Under the pieces are notes generated by a model. The model saw only the letters and a program-made list of their open reading frames with translations. It was not told where the DNA came from and did not search any database. Positions 1-7,875 of a stretch of DNA of 64,000 bases are shown here, piece after piece (position 1 is the first letter of the stretch; every line of letters begins with the position of its first letter). A program made the position numbers and the translations under genes. The stretch lies in contig NZ_WTVK01000003.1 in assembly GCF_012910805.1 (NCBI RefSeq), forward strand, positions 1 to 64,000, written 5' to 3'. This stretch comes from Aromatoleum evansii. GTDB taxonomy: Bacteria; Pseudomonadota; Gammaproteobacteria; Burkholderiales; Rhodocyclaceae.

Positions 1-154
1 CGGCAGGCTCGGGGGCGGCGGGAAGGAGGTAGGTGTCGACGGGCTCGGCCGTCGGCAGCACGGAACACGCGCCGAGGAGAAGTGTTGCGGCCAGCCCTGC
101 CGCACAGCGCAGCCCGACCCCGCCGCGTCGGGCGCTCCGGCAATCGGTGGTCAT
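1..154 (-). CDS. MCE/Mla-type ABC transport auxiliary lipoprotein, partial (C-terminus outside window)
   Basis: Only about 51 N-terminal codons are present; the gene runs off the left edge. The ATG at 154 overlaps the stop of the MCE gene as ATGA. The start encodes a short Arg-containing n-region, a hydrophobic Ala/Leu stretch and the lipobox L-L-G-A-C with Cys about residue 30, so it should be an outer-membrane or periplasmic lipoprotein. Its place as the last gene after permease, ATPase and MCE protein matches the ABC-type transport auxiliary component (PqiC-like) family, and the second MCE operon in this window ends the same way at 30648-31277. Family assignment is by context because the conserved domain itself is not visible. 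Confidence 0.72.
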   Translation of the reverse strand, partial: MTTDCRSARRGGVGLRCAAGLAATLLLGACSVLPTAEPVDTYLLPAAPEPA

Positions 155-1092
155 GGCTTGAACTCCTTCATCGTTTCATTGCCCAGCAGGTAGTCCGTGG
201 GGCGGTTTTCGAGCTGCCGGGCGATCGTCCGCACCGACACGAGGGTGTCCTGCAGTTCTGTGAGGGCGGGCCCCAGTTCCGCCGCGCCCCGTACCCCGGT
301 GGCGAGCTGCGCGCGGTTTTCGGCGAGCAGCGCGTCGACGTTCTGCATCGCGCGCTCGAAGGCGGCCATCGCATTCTGAGCGCTCTGCAAGGTCTGCACG
401 CCGCGTTCGTCGACGAGCCGGTTGGTTGCCTTGGCGAGCTTCGACGCTTCGGCCAGCGTCGCGTTCGCCTGCTCGCTCGCCCCGGCCAGCTCCTTCAGTG
501 CGCGGCCGAGGTCCTCACGCTGGGCGGCGATCGCCCCGGTAGCCTGCTCCAGGCTTTGCAGCATGCGGCCGACGCTCTCCACGTTCTGTGCGGAAAAGAG
601 CTCACGCGCCTGCAGCAGCACCTGGTTGGCGTTGAGCATGGCGTCCTCGCCGTCGGCAAGCAGCTTGCTGAGCGGCGACGGCGTGGCGACGATCTCCGGC
701 ACCTGGCCGGCCTCGCCCTCCAGCGGCTTGCTCGCCGGATCGTCGCCGCTGCTCAGGCGGATGATCGAGATGCCGGTGATCCCCGCAGGAACCAGGCGCG
801 CACGGGTGTCGCTGCGCACCGGGGCCTCCGCATCGACACGCACGCGCGCAAACACGCGGCGCGGATCCTTCGGATCGAGCCGCAGGCTGGACACGTCGCC
901 GATCTTGATGCCGTTGAACTCGACCGTGCTGCCCTTGGAGAGGCCGGTGACCGCTTCCTGGAATACCACGTCGTAAGTGCGGAACTGCTTGTCGCTGTCG
1001 GCCTTGCCGAGCCACAGCGCGAACATCAGCGCCGCACCGACCACCAGCAGGGTGAAGAAGCCGATCAATATGTGATGGGCGCGTGTTTCCAT
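151..1092 (-). CDS. MCE-domain (MlaD family) substrate-binding protein
   Basis: 313 aa. Residues 8-27 form a single N-terminal membrane anchor, followed by the MCE fold around residues 38-118, with the family's V-x-G-L-x-x-G-x-x-V-x-F-N-G-I-x-I-G-x-V pattern visible near residues 47-67. The rest is a long Ala/Gln/Glu-rich helical region typical of MlaD/PqiB-type subunits, which form hexameric rings that pass phospholipids through the periplasm. The start ATG abuts the ATPase stop, and its own stop overlaps the lipoprotein start, so the operon is translationally coupled. It is paralogous in layout to 31274-32227. The lipid substrate cannot be read from sequence. Confidence 0.9.
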   Translation of the reverse strand: METRAHHILIGFFTLLVVGAALMFALWLGKADSDKQFRTYDVVFQEAVTGLSKGSTVEFNGIKIGDVSSLRLDPKDPRRVFARVRVDAEAPVRSDTRARLVPAGITGISIIRLSSGDDPASKPLEGEAGQVPEIVATPSPLSKLLADGEDAMLNANQVLLQARELFSAQNVESVGRMLQSLEQATGAIAAQREDLGRALKELAGASEQANATLAEASKLAKATNRLVDERGVQTLQSAQNAMAAFERAMQNVDALLAENRAQLATGVRGAAELGPALTELQDTLVSVRTIARQLENRPTDYLLGNETMKEFKP

Positions 1093-1902
1093 TCAGGTCT
1101 GCCCTCCATGGGAAGGTTTGTGCGGCACGCCATGCGCCGGAGAAACGGCCTGCGCCGCGGCGCGTCCGCGCGGACCGTGGAAGTATTCCCGTATCCACTC
1201 ATCATCGAAGTCCGCGACGACATCGAGACGTTCATTCACGAGCACACGTTTCTGCGCGAGCACGGCGACGCGGTCCGTGATGGTGTAGATGGTGTCGAGA
1301 TCGTGCGTGACCATGAAGACCGTGAGGCCGAGCGCGTCGCGCAGGGTCAGGATGAGGGCGTCGAACGCGGCCGCACCGATCGGGTCCAGCCCTGCGGTCG
1401 GCTCATCGAGAAACAGGATGTCGGGGTCGAGCGCAAGTGCGCGCGCAAGGGCCGCGCGCTTGATCATCCCGCCGGAGAGGTCTGCCGGATACTTCTCGCC
1501 CGCGTTGGCGGGCAGACCCGCGAGCGCGATCTTCAGCGCGGCGAGCCGGCCGGCGTCCGCGGCATTGAGCCCGGCATGCTCGATCAGCGGCAGGGCGACA
1601 TTCTCCGCGACGGTCAACGACGAGAACAGTGCCCCCTTCTGGAACAGCACGCCGAAGCGCCGCTCGACGGCGGCACGCCGCAGCACGGGCAGGCCGAGCA
1701 GATCCTCGCCGAACACGCTGACGCTGCCGGCGGCAGGGCGGTTGAGCCCGACGATAGTGCGCAGCAGGACGGACTTGCCGGTACCCGAGCCGCCCACCAC
1801 GCTCAGGATCTCGCCGCGCCGCACGTCGAGGTCCAGGCCATCGTGCACCACCTGGCGACCGAACTGGTTGCGCACGCCGCGCACTTCGATGATGTTGGTC
1901 AC
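1093..1902 (-). CDS. MCE/Mla-type ABC transporter ATP-binding protein
   Basis: 269 aa ATPase of the MlaF type. Visible motifs are the Walker A G-G-S-G-T-G-K-S near residue 38, the Q-loop region F-Q-K-G-A-L-F-S-S-L, the signature L-S-G-G-M near residue 143, and the Walker B L-F-L-D-E-P-T-A-G-L-D-P with the downstream switch His in V-T-H-D. The phrase LFQKGALFSSLTVAENVALP is characteristic of the MCE-associated ATPases rather than general importers. It overlaps the permease stop by ATGA (1899-1902). It should power lipid movement by the adjoining permease and MCE ring. The C-terminal tail after residue 240 is Ala/Gly/His-rich and not part of the core fold. Confidence 0.93.
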   Translation of the reverse strand: MTNIIEVRGVRNQFGRQVVHDGLDLDVRRGEILSVVGGSGTGKSVLLRTIVGLNRPAAGSVSVFGEDLLGLPVLRRAAVERRFGVLFQKGALFSSLTVAENVALPLIEHAGLNAADAGRLAALKIALAGLPANAGEKYPADLSGGMIKRAALARALALDPDILFLDEPTAGLDPIGAAAFDALILTLRDALGLTVFMVTHDLDTIYTITDRVAVLAQKRVLVNERLDVVADFDDEWIREYFHGPRGRAAAQAVSPAHGVPHKPSHGGQT

Positions 1903-3020
1903 CAGCCCATCTCCATGCAGAAGAGCGCCGCCACCGCATCGACGACGATCACGATGAAGATGGACTGCACGACGGCCGAGGTCGTGTGCTCGCCGACGGA
2001 CTGCGCGCTACCCTCCACCCTGAAGCCTTCCAGGCAGCCGATGACCGCGATCAGGAAGGCGAAGATCGGCGCCTTGGCGATGCCGACGATGAAGTGCCGC
2101 AGCCCGACGTGGCTTTCCAGCACGGACAGGAACATCGTCGGCGAGATCTCGAGCGTCATCGCGCACACCAGCATGCCGCCGACGATGCCCGAGATCATCG
2201 CGATGAAGCTCAGCATCGGCAGGGCCAGCAACAGCGCGGCGACGCGCGGCACGACGAGCAGCTCGACAGGGCTCAATCCTCCGACGCGGATCGCGTCGAT
2301 CTCCTCGTTCGCGCGCATCGAGCCGATCTGTGCGGTGAAGGCGCTCGCCGTGCGGCCGGCGACGATGATCGCGGTGAGCATCGGCCCGAACTCGCGCAGG
2401 AAGGAGAACGCGACGAGGTCGACGGTGAAGATGCTCGCGCCAAAACCGGCCAGCACCGTGGCGCCGAGGAAGGCGACCACCGCGCCGACAAGGAAGGTCA
2501 GCAGCGCGACGATGGGCACGGCGTCGAGGCCGGTGCGTTCGAGGTTAGCCGCGAGCGAGGTGATGCGCCAGCGCCGCGGGCGCAGCATCACATGGAACGA
2601 GGTCTCCAGCGTGATGCCGATGAATCCGGCAATGTCGATAACGTGGCGCCAGAACGCAAGCATGCCGATGCCCGCGCGCTCCATGATGTCGCCGAAGGCG
2701 TAGCCCGCGGCGCGGGGCACGGGCGCGGCGGCGTCGATCACGCCGACCACGGCCTGGAGCAGGGCACGGCGTTCGGGCGGCAGCGGGCTTCCACCATCGG
2801 CCAGCGCCGCGAGCCGATCCTTGCCCAGCAGGTCGTGCAATAGGCTGACACCGGCAGTGTCGAGTGCGCCGACGGCGCCGAGATCGACGTCGGCATCATC
2901 GGCGACCCGGGGGCGCAGGCGTGCGATGTCGGCCGCGAGGGCGGCGTAGTTCGCAATCGTCCAGTCGCCCCGCAGGCGCACCTGCGGGCCTTCGATGTGG
3001 ATGAATGCCGGTTCCGTCAT
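1899..3020 (-). CDS. MlaE-family ABC permease with N-terminal STAS domain
   Basis: 373 aa. The first ~110 residues resemble a STAS/NTP-binding-like domain (IDLGAVGALDTAGVSLL-type core near residues 45-65), then an MlaE membrane domain with five to six hydrophobic segments. The hallmark E-F-G-P-M-L-T-A-I-I-V-A-G-R-x-x-S-A-F-T-A-x-I-G-x-M motif and the following E-E-I-D-A-I-R are present. In many proteobacteria the STAS protein (MlaB) is separate; here it is fused to the permease, as in the second MCE operon of this window. First gene of the four-gene minus-strand operon; a purine-rich GGGAGGGAG lies about 11-20 nt before the ATG. Inner-membrane lipid transporter; direction of transport unknown. 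Confidence 0.92.
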   Translation of the reverse strand: MTEPAFIHIEGPQVRLRGDWTIANYAALAADIARLRPRVADDADVDLGAVGALDTAGVSLLHDLLGKDRLAALADGGSPLPPERRALLQAVVGVIDAAAPVPRAAGYAFGDIMERAGIGMLAFWRHVIDIAGFIGITLETSFHVMLRPRRWRITSLAANLERTGLDAVPIVALLTFLVGAVVAFLGATVLAGFGASIFTVDLVAFSFLREFGPMLTAIIVAGRTASAFTAQIGSMRANEEIDAIRVGGLSPVELLVVPRVAALLLALPMLSFIAMISGIVGGMLVCAMTLEISPTMFLSVLESHVGLRHFIVGIAKAPIFAFLIAVIGCLEGFRVEGSAQSVGEHTTSAVVQSIFIVIVVDAVAALFCMEMGW

Positions 3021-3239
3021 CGGCCGCGGGCTCCCTCCCTGTCGCGCTCGCGCATCGCGAGGTCCATCGTGTTGAGATACGAGATCATGTCAGCGTAATC
3101 GAACCAGCCGGCAGACGGCGATTCATGCATGGTAAACCGCGGGGCGCCGCCACGGCGAGAAGGGACATGGATCAGAGGCGCATGGACTCCGCGTTCCCTG
3201 CTGTCCATTGCTACAAATAGATCCACCGGCACACGCCCG

Positions 3240-4139
3240 TCAATACGCGACAGCCTTCCCCGCCCACAGGTGTGCCGCCACCAGCGCTCGCCACGGCGCA
3301 TAGCGGGCGAGCCACTCCTTCGCCTCGGCTTCGCCCACCCTGCCCTCCGTTCCCAGCAGCGCCTGGATCCCCCGACGCACCGCGACATCCCCGTGCAAGG
3401 ACCCATCGAGCCAGCCAAAACCGCGCAACAGCACGTAATCGACGGTCCACGGGCCGACGCCGCGCACCGCGAGCAGGCTGGAACGAATCTTCTCGACGGA
3501 CGCCGTTTCCGCCCACCCGTCGAGGGGCAGCTCCCCTCCCGCAACCCGACGCGCGAGCGCCAGCAGCGTGCGCGCCTTCGCGGTCGAAAAGCCGGCGGCG
3601 CGCAGGTCGTCCTCCGCAAAAAGCGCAAGCCGTGCCGCGTCCGGATAGCACAGCATCCCCGACGTGTGGCGGATCCCGGCGGCGGCGATCAGCCGTCGCC
3701 GCAGCGACACGGCGGCCGCGACGCTGATCTGCTGGCCGGTCACCGCCCAGCTCAGCGCCTCGAAAGGCGTTGTCGTGACCGGCACGCGCAGTCCCTTCTG
3801 CGCCGAGATCAGGGAGCCGATGGCCGGATCGTCGCGGAAGCGGGCCTCGAATGCCTCGACCGTCTGTTCCAGCCCCAGCATGCGCCGCACCATCGTCGTG
3901 AAGCGGGGCTCGATATCGCACGCCGGCTCCGCGTCGAGCACGATGTCCGCGCTCGCCATCCTGTCGGCAAAACGCACATTCAGGCAGGCGGGGATCCCGT
4001 CCCACAGCAGGCCCTTGCACAGCGAATCGCCGGTGACACGTTCGGCCAGCTCCTGTGTGTCGCGCCGATGGAACGCGAGGATATCCCCGGGACAGAAGCC
4101 GGCAGGGAGCGCGAGCGCGACGGCGGCCTGTCGCGTCAT
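3240..4139 (-). CDS. alkA: DNA-3-methyladenine glycosylase II (AlkA)
   Basis: 299 aa, close to the ~282 aa of E. coli AlkA. It excises alkylated purines (3-methyladenine and related) to leave abasic sites in cytoplasmic base excision repair. The helix-hairpin-helix segment L-L-A-V-R-G-V-G-P-W-T-V-D-Y near residues 220-235 is followed by L-H-G-D-V-A-V-R-R-G, whose Asp aligns with the catalytic Asp238 of E. coli AlkA. The N-terminal part matches the AlkA_N TBP-like domain (G-D-I-L-A-F-H-R-R-D-T-Q-E, R-x-x-G-D-S-L). Its ATG overlaps the ada stop (ATGA at 4136-4139), so ada and alkA form one adaptive-response transcript. Confidence 0.93.
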   Translation of the reverse strand: MTRQAAVALALPAGFCPGDILAFHRRDTQELAERVTGDSLCKGLLWDGIPACLNVRFADRMASADIVLDAEPACDIEPRFTTMVRRMLGLEQTVEAFEARFRDDPAIGSLISAQKGLRVPVTTTPFEALSWAVTGQQISVAAAVSLRRRLIAAAGIRHTSGMLCYPDAARLALFAEDDLRAAGFSTAKARTLLALARRVAGGELPLDGWAETASVEKIRSSLLAVRGVGPWTVDYVLLRGFGWLDGSLHGDVAVRRGIQALLGTEGRVGEAEAKEWLARYAPWRALVAAHLWAGKAVAY

Positions 4140-5209
4140 TGCCCCGCTTCACGCGCGAGCAGGAGGCGCTTGCGCTCGACGCCCCACCGATAACCGGACA
4201 AGCCGCCGTCGCTGCGCACCACACGATGGCAGGGAATCGCCACTGCGAGCGGATTGGCCGCGCATGCGCCGGCGACCGCACGCACCGCCGCGGGCGCGCC
4301 GATGCGCCGCGCGATCTCCGTGTAGCTCGCGGTCTCACCCGCCGGGATCTCCTGCAGCGCCTGCCACACGCGCATCTGGAAAGCGGTGCCGCGCACGTCC
4401 AGCGGCAGGTCCAGTCCCAGCTTCGGCGCCTCGACGAAACCGATCACCGTTGCCACGATGCGTTCGTAATCCGCATCGCCGCCAATCAACTCGGCGCGCG
4501 GGAAACGGTCCTGCAGGTCGCGCACGAGCGTATCGGGATCGTCGCCGATGAGGATCGCGCAGACGCCGCGCACGGTGCTCGCGACGAGGATTGCCCCCAA
4601 CGAGCACTGCCCGACCGCGAAACGGATCCGCTGCCGCGCGCCGCCGGCGCGGTAGCTGCTCGCCGTCATGCCCAGCGTCCGCCCGGAGTCTTCATAGAAG
4701 CGCCCGCTCGAACCGTAGCCCGCCGCGTAGAGCGCATCGGTCACCGATGCCCCGCCGTCGAGCTTCGCCCGCATCCTTTCCGCCTGGCAGGCCTTCGCAT
4801 AGGCGCGGGGTGTTGTCCCGGTGACCGCCTTGAAGACGCGGTGCAGATGGAAGGCGCTCATGTTCGCGAGTCCTGCTAGTTCCTCCAGCGTCGGCGGCGT
4901 CTCCGCCTGCTCGATCTGCCGGCACAAGGCGGCAACGGTCTCGGCATGCTGCTGCGCGAGCGAAGGCCCGTCCGGCACGCAACGCAGGCACGCGCGATAT
5001 CCCGCGCGGAGCGCGTCCTCGCCCGTCGCGAAGAACTCCACGTTCTCCGGCCGCGGCGTGCGTGCCGCGCACGACGGCCGGCAGTAAACGCCGGTAGTCC
5101 GCACCGCGTAGCAGAACGCCCCGTCGGCCGTCGCGTCGCGCGCCAGCACTGCCGCCCAGCGCGGATCGGCCGCCGTCGCGGCGGCACGCGCCTCGATTTG
5201 CTTGGACAT
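4136..5209 (-). CDS. ada: Ada bifunctional alkylated-DNA methyltransferase / transcriptional activator
   Basis: 357 aa from the ATG at 5209 (E. coli Ada is 354 aa). The N-terminal Zn domain has the four cysteines Y-C-R-P-S-C and A-C-L-R-C that bind zinc and accept methyl groups from phosphotriesters; an AraC-type helix-turn-helix follows (about 85-180); the C-terminal O6-alkylguanine transferase has the acceptor P-C-H-R-V-V near residue 319. I chose 5209 over the upstream in-frame GTG at 5218 and ATG at 5215 because GAGG sits about 7 nt before 5209 and immediately against 5215, and because Ada homologues begin shortly before D-x-R-W. Upstream lies an AAT-N6-GCAA Ada-box match. First gene of the ada-alkA pair. 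Confidence 0.94.
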   Translation of the reverse strand: MSKQIEARAAATAADPRWAAVLARDATADGAFCYAVRTTGVYCRPSCAARTPRPENVEFFATGEDALRAGYRACLRCVPDGPSLAQQHAETVAALCRQIEQAETPPTLEELAGLANMSAFHLHRVFKAVTGTTPRAYAKACQAERMRAKLDGGASVTDALYAAGYGSSGRFYEDSGRTLGMTASSYRAGGARQRIRFAVGQCSLGAILVASTVRGVCAILIGDDPDTLVRDLQDRFPRAELIGGDADYERIVATVIGFVEAPKLGLDLPLDVRGTAFQMRVWQALQEIPAGETASYTEIARRIGAPAAVRAVAGACAANPLAVAIPCHRVVRSDGGLSGYRWGVERKRLLLAREAGQ

Positions 5210-5278
5210 CTTCATCACCTCGTCAGAATCCGGTGACCCCCACTGTAGGCACGCGTGTCCCCGGACGCACTCCGGTCC

Positions 5279-5291
5279 TTGCTTTCGAATT
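5279..5291 (-). promoter_or_regulatory. Ada box upstream of ada (AAT-N6-GCAA)
   Basis: On the minus strand the sequence reads AAT, six bases, GCAA, matching the A-box/B-box layout bound by methylated Ada in E. coli. It lies 70 nt before the ada start. A TACAGT hexamer at 5242-5247 (minus) follows after 31 nt and could be the -10; no good -35 is visible, as expected of an activator-dependent promoter. The motif is short, so chance occurrence is possible, but its position is right. Confidence 0.55.
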
Positions 5292-5305
5292 CGACAGCAC
5301 CGCGA

Positions 5306-5515
5306 TCATTTCCGCAGCGGCGCCAGCAATCCGGACAGGCCGTTGTGATCCAGCTCGTGCATCAACGCGAGCAGTTGTCCCAGCTTGCCCGGCGGGAAGC
5401 CTTCGCGCGCGAACCAGTTCAGGTAATGCCCCGGCAGATCGGCAATCAGCCGCCCCTTGTACTTGCCGAAAGGCATCTCCGTGCTCACCAGCGCTTCGAG
5501 ATGCTCCGGACTCAC
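5306..5515 (-). CDS. DUF3820 family small protein
   Basis: 69 aa from a GTG at 5515 that overlaps the pepD stop (GTGA). The body reads M-P-F-G-K-Y-K-G-R-L-I-A-D-L-P near residues 14-28 then L-N-W-F-A-R-E-G-F-P, the conserved core of the DUF3820 family (a short domain often described as a putative quorum-sensing-regulated virulence factor family; function unproven). No signal peptide or membrane segment, so probably cytoplasmic. An alternative start is the internal ATG at residue 14, leaving 56 aa, which keeps the whole conserved core. Overlap with pepD implies co-translation. Confidence 0.78.
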   Translation of the reverse strand: MSPEHLEALVSTEMPFGKYKGRLIADLPGHYLNWFAREGFPPGKLGQLLALMHELDHNGLSGLLAPLRK

Positions 5516-6999
5516 GCTGCCTCCGCACGCCGTCCGGCAATCGCCGCGAGGATCGCGCCCAGCAGGTGCCACACACGGCCTACCGAAGCAATCTCGACAC
5601 GCTCGCCCGGCGCATGGGCGCCCCGTATGGTGGGGCCGAAGGAGACAATCTGCATGTCGGGGCACTTCGCCGCGATGAGTCCGCATTCGAGCCCAGCATG
5701 GATCACCTGCACACGCGACTCGACCCCGTGCTCGCGCCGATACACGTCGCGGCACAGCGCGAGCAGCGGCGAATCGGCCTTCGGCGCCCAGCCCGGATAG
5801 TGCCCCGATGCCTCGGCCGCAGTTCCCGACAGTCCGAAGAGGCTGACGATCTCGTCGCCGAGCGCAATAGCCGCTCCATCCAACAATGAGCGCACCATGA
5901 AGCTGCACGAACCGCCATCCGGCCCCAGCGCGACGATGCCGAGGTTGTTCGACGTCTCGACGACGCCCGCCACGCTCGGACTGCGGCGACGCACCCCATG
6001 CGGCGCCGCATGCAATGACGCAAGCCACACCGCCTGCTCCGCCGCCGACATCACCGGTTCGACTGCCGTGACAGGCACCGCCCGCAAACTCACACCCTCG
6101 TCCACGCCCTGCAATTCCTCGCGCAGCCGCGCCTGCCACTCCGCGAGGACACGCCTCAACTCATCGCCGCAGCCGTGCCGCAGCGCCACCCGCGCATGCG
6201 CATCGCGCGGCAGCGCATTGCGCGCCGAACCGCCTTCGAGCGCACCGAGGCGCAGGTCGAATCGGCGCTCCAGATCGCGCAGCACGCGCACCAGCAGCTT
6301 GATCGCGTTGCCCCGCTCCTCATGGATGTCCACGCCCGAATGCCCGCCGCGCAGGCCGTGAAGCTCGACCTGCCACTGCTCCGTCCCGACCGGCGGCTGC
6401 TCTGCCCGCCCCGAACGGCGAACATTCACGTCCAGCCCCCCCGCACAGCCGATGTAGAACTCGCCCCATTCCTCCGTATCCAGGTTCAACATCAGCCGCC
6501 CGTGCAACACATCGGCGTCGAGCCCTTGCGCACCGCCCATTCCGGCTTCCTCATCCACCGTCAGCAAGGCCTCGAGCGGCCCATGCACGAGCGAATCATC
6601 CTCCAGCACCGCGAGGATCAGCGCCACGCCGATGCCGTTGTCGGCACCGAGCGTCGTCTCCGCGGCGGTGAGCCAGTCGCCGTCCCGAAGCACGCGGATG
6701 GGGTCGCGCGAGAAGTCGTGCGCCGAATCGGCCGTCTTCTGGCACACCATGTCCAGATGCGCCTGCAGCACGACGCCCGGCGCCCCTTCGCAGCCAGGGC
6801 TCGCTGGCTTGCGGATCAGCAGGTTGCCCGCCGGATCGACCGACGCCTCCAGTCCGTGCGACACAGCGCGATCGCGCAGCACGTCACGCAGCGCACCCTC
6901 CGCCTTGGACGCGCGCGGGATACGACACAGCGTGGAGAAATGCGCCCACACGGGCGCGGGCTCGAGGCCCGAGAAGACGGGCGAGGCGGAATCGGACAT
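5512..6999 (-). CDS. pepD: Aminoacyl-histidine dipeptidase (M20 family, PepD)
   Basis: 495 aa. A di-zinc peptidase that hydrolyses Xaa-His dipeptides such as carnosine in the cytoplasm. Metal-site motifs are visible in order: A-H-L-D-M-V near residue 80, L-G-A-D-N-G-I-G near 117, D-E-E-A-G-M-G-G near 147, N-L-D-T-E-E near 173, and a C-terminal G-A-H-A-P-G-E-R near 461. The start M-S-D at 6999 aligns with the start of E. coli PepD; an in-frame ATG at 7023 is the alternative, and neither has a convincing Shine-Dalgarno sequence. The open frame continues far upstream, but that part is the shadow of the opposite-strand gene at 7201. Confidence 0.92.
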   Translation of the reverse strand: MSDSASPVFSGLEPAPVWAHFSTLCRIPRASKAEGALRDVLRDRAVSHGLEASVDPAGNLLIRKPASPGCEGAPGVVLQAHLDMVCQKTADSAHDFSRDPIRVLRDGDWLTAAETTLGADNGIGVALILAVLEDDSLVHGPLEALLTVDEEAGMGGAQGLDADVLHGRLMLNLDTEEWGEFYIGCAGGLDVNVRRSGRAEQPPVGTEQWQVELHGLRGGHSGVDIHEERGNAIKLLVRVLRDLERRFDLRLGALEGGSARNALPRDAHARVALRHGCGDELRRVLAEWQARLREELQGVDEGVSLRAVPVTAVEPVMSAAEQAVWLASLHAAPHGVRRRSPSVAGVVETSNNLGIVALGPDGGSCSFMVRSLLDGAAIALGDEIVSLFGLSGTAAEASGHYPGWAPKADSPLLALCRDVYRREHGVESRVQVIHAGLECGLIAAKCPDMQIVSFGPTIRGAHAPGERVEIASVGRVWHLLGAILAAIAGRRAEAA

Positions 7000-7200
7000 G
7001 GCAGGGAGCACAAGGACGGTCATAGCGGTCAAGTGCGCAATGGTAAGCCACGAAGACCCCGGGGCACGATCGGCAACAGGCCCTTGCAGACTGGATAACG
7101 TCAAAAATTCCATCGCCATCCACCTTTCCGGAGGCCATACTTCAGATATGTTGCAACAGCATCGGCGCCCCGCCGGACGCCGCACGAACGGGGGAAAGTC

Positions 7201-7875
7201 ATGAACCAGGACTTCGAAAACATCGAACGCGACGTGGGTGCCGCGATCGACGGCGATCCGGCCAAGGTCGCCGAACGCGTGCGCACGATCACGCTCGGGG
7301 CACTGTCGCACGGCAAGCTGGACACCGACGCGCTCAAACAGGTCACCGATGCCGTGCTCAGGGGCGCGCAGCAAGGCATCGAGCGCCCCGACCGCGAACG
7401 CACCGACGCCATCCGCGAAGCGGTGCGCGGGCTGGACGAGGCCCTCGCGGCCGCCGCCCAGGCGACACTGCTCGCCGTGAAGGAGGCCGTCGGACGCGGC
7501 AGCGAGTATTCGCGCCAGGAAATCCGCGGCACACTCGACCAGCTGGGGGCGATGGAGTCGAACTTTTTGCGCACCCTGGCCGACGCGGGACGCGGCGCAA
7601 CCGGGCTCGCGCGCTCCACACTGCACGAACTCGCCGAGCACGCGCGCAACAGCGGTACCGCGGTCGGCGGCCGAGTCGCGAACGCGGGAGCCGACCTCAC
7701 GCGCGCCGTCGCGGAACTCACGCGCGAGCAGCTGCAAAGCGGCGTCCAGACGCTGCGCAACGAGGCGGGACTGCTCGCCGCACTCGCCTCGGGGATGCTC
7801 AGGGGCATCGCCGACCGGCTGCACCCGGCCGGTTCCGACAACGACAAGGGCGGACCGGGCGATCCGCAAGGCTGA
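7201..7875 (+). CDS. Helical DUF6781-like protein coupled to UbiB-type kinase
   Basis: 224 aa, preceded by GGGGGAAAG about 5 nt before the ATG. The sequence is rich in Ala, Arg, Glu and Thr, low in aromatics, without signal peptide, membrane segment or cysteine, and reads as a series of amphipathic helices, in the manner of phasin or apolipoprotein-like proteins. It resembles the DUF6781 family by composition and by its position before an ABC1 kinase gene; I cannot point to a catalytic motif. Its stop overlaps the next start as TGATG, so the two proteins are probably made together. A lipid-surface or quinone-biosynthesis accessory role is inference only. Confidence 0.7.
   Translation: MNQDFENIERDVGAAIDGDPAKVAERVRTITLGALSHGKLDTDALKQVTDAVLRGAQQGIERPDRERTDAIREAVRGLDEALAAAAQATLLAVKEAVGRGSEYSRQEIRGTLDQLGAMESNFLRTLADAGRGATGLARSTLHELAEHARNSGTAVGGRVANAGADLTRAVAELTREQLQSGVQTLRNEAGLLAALASGMLRGIADRLHPAGSDNDKGGPGDPQG

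Noticed and set aside
82-2703. 873-codon open frame on the plus strand opposite the first MCE operon
   Set aside because: No domain recognisable; the opposite strand encodes permease, ATPase and MCE protein with complete motifs. GC-rich DNA leaves few stop codons in the antisense frame.
3017-3130. 37-codon minus-strand ORF before the first MCE permease, overlapping its start
   Set aside because: No Shine-Dalgarno sequence and no recognisable motif. It could be a leader peptide but nothing supports that beyond the overlap.
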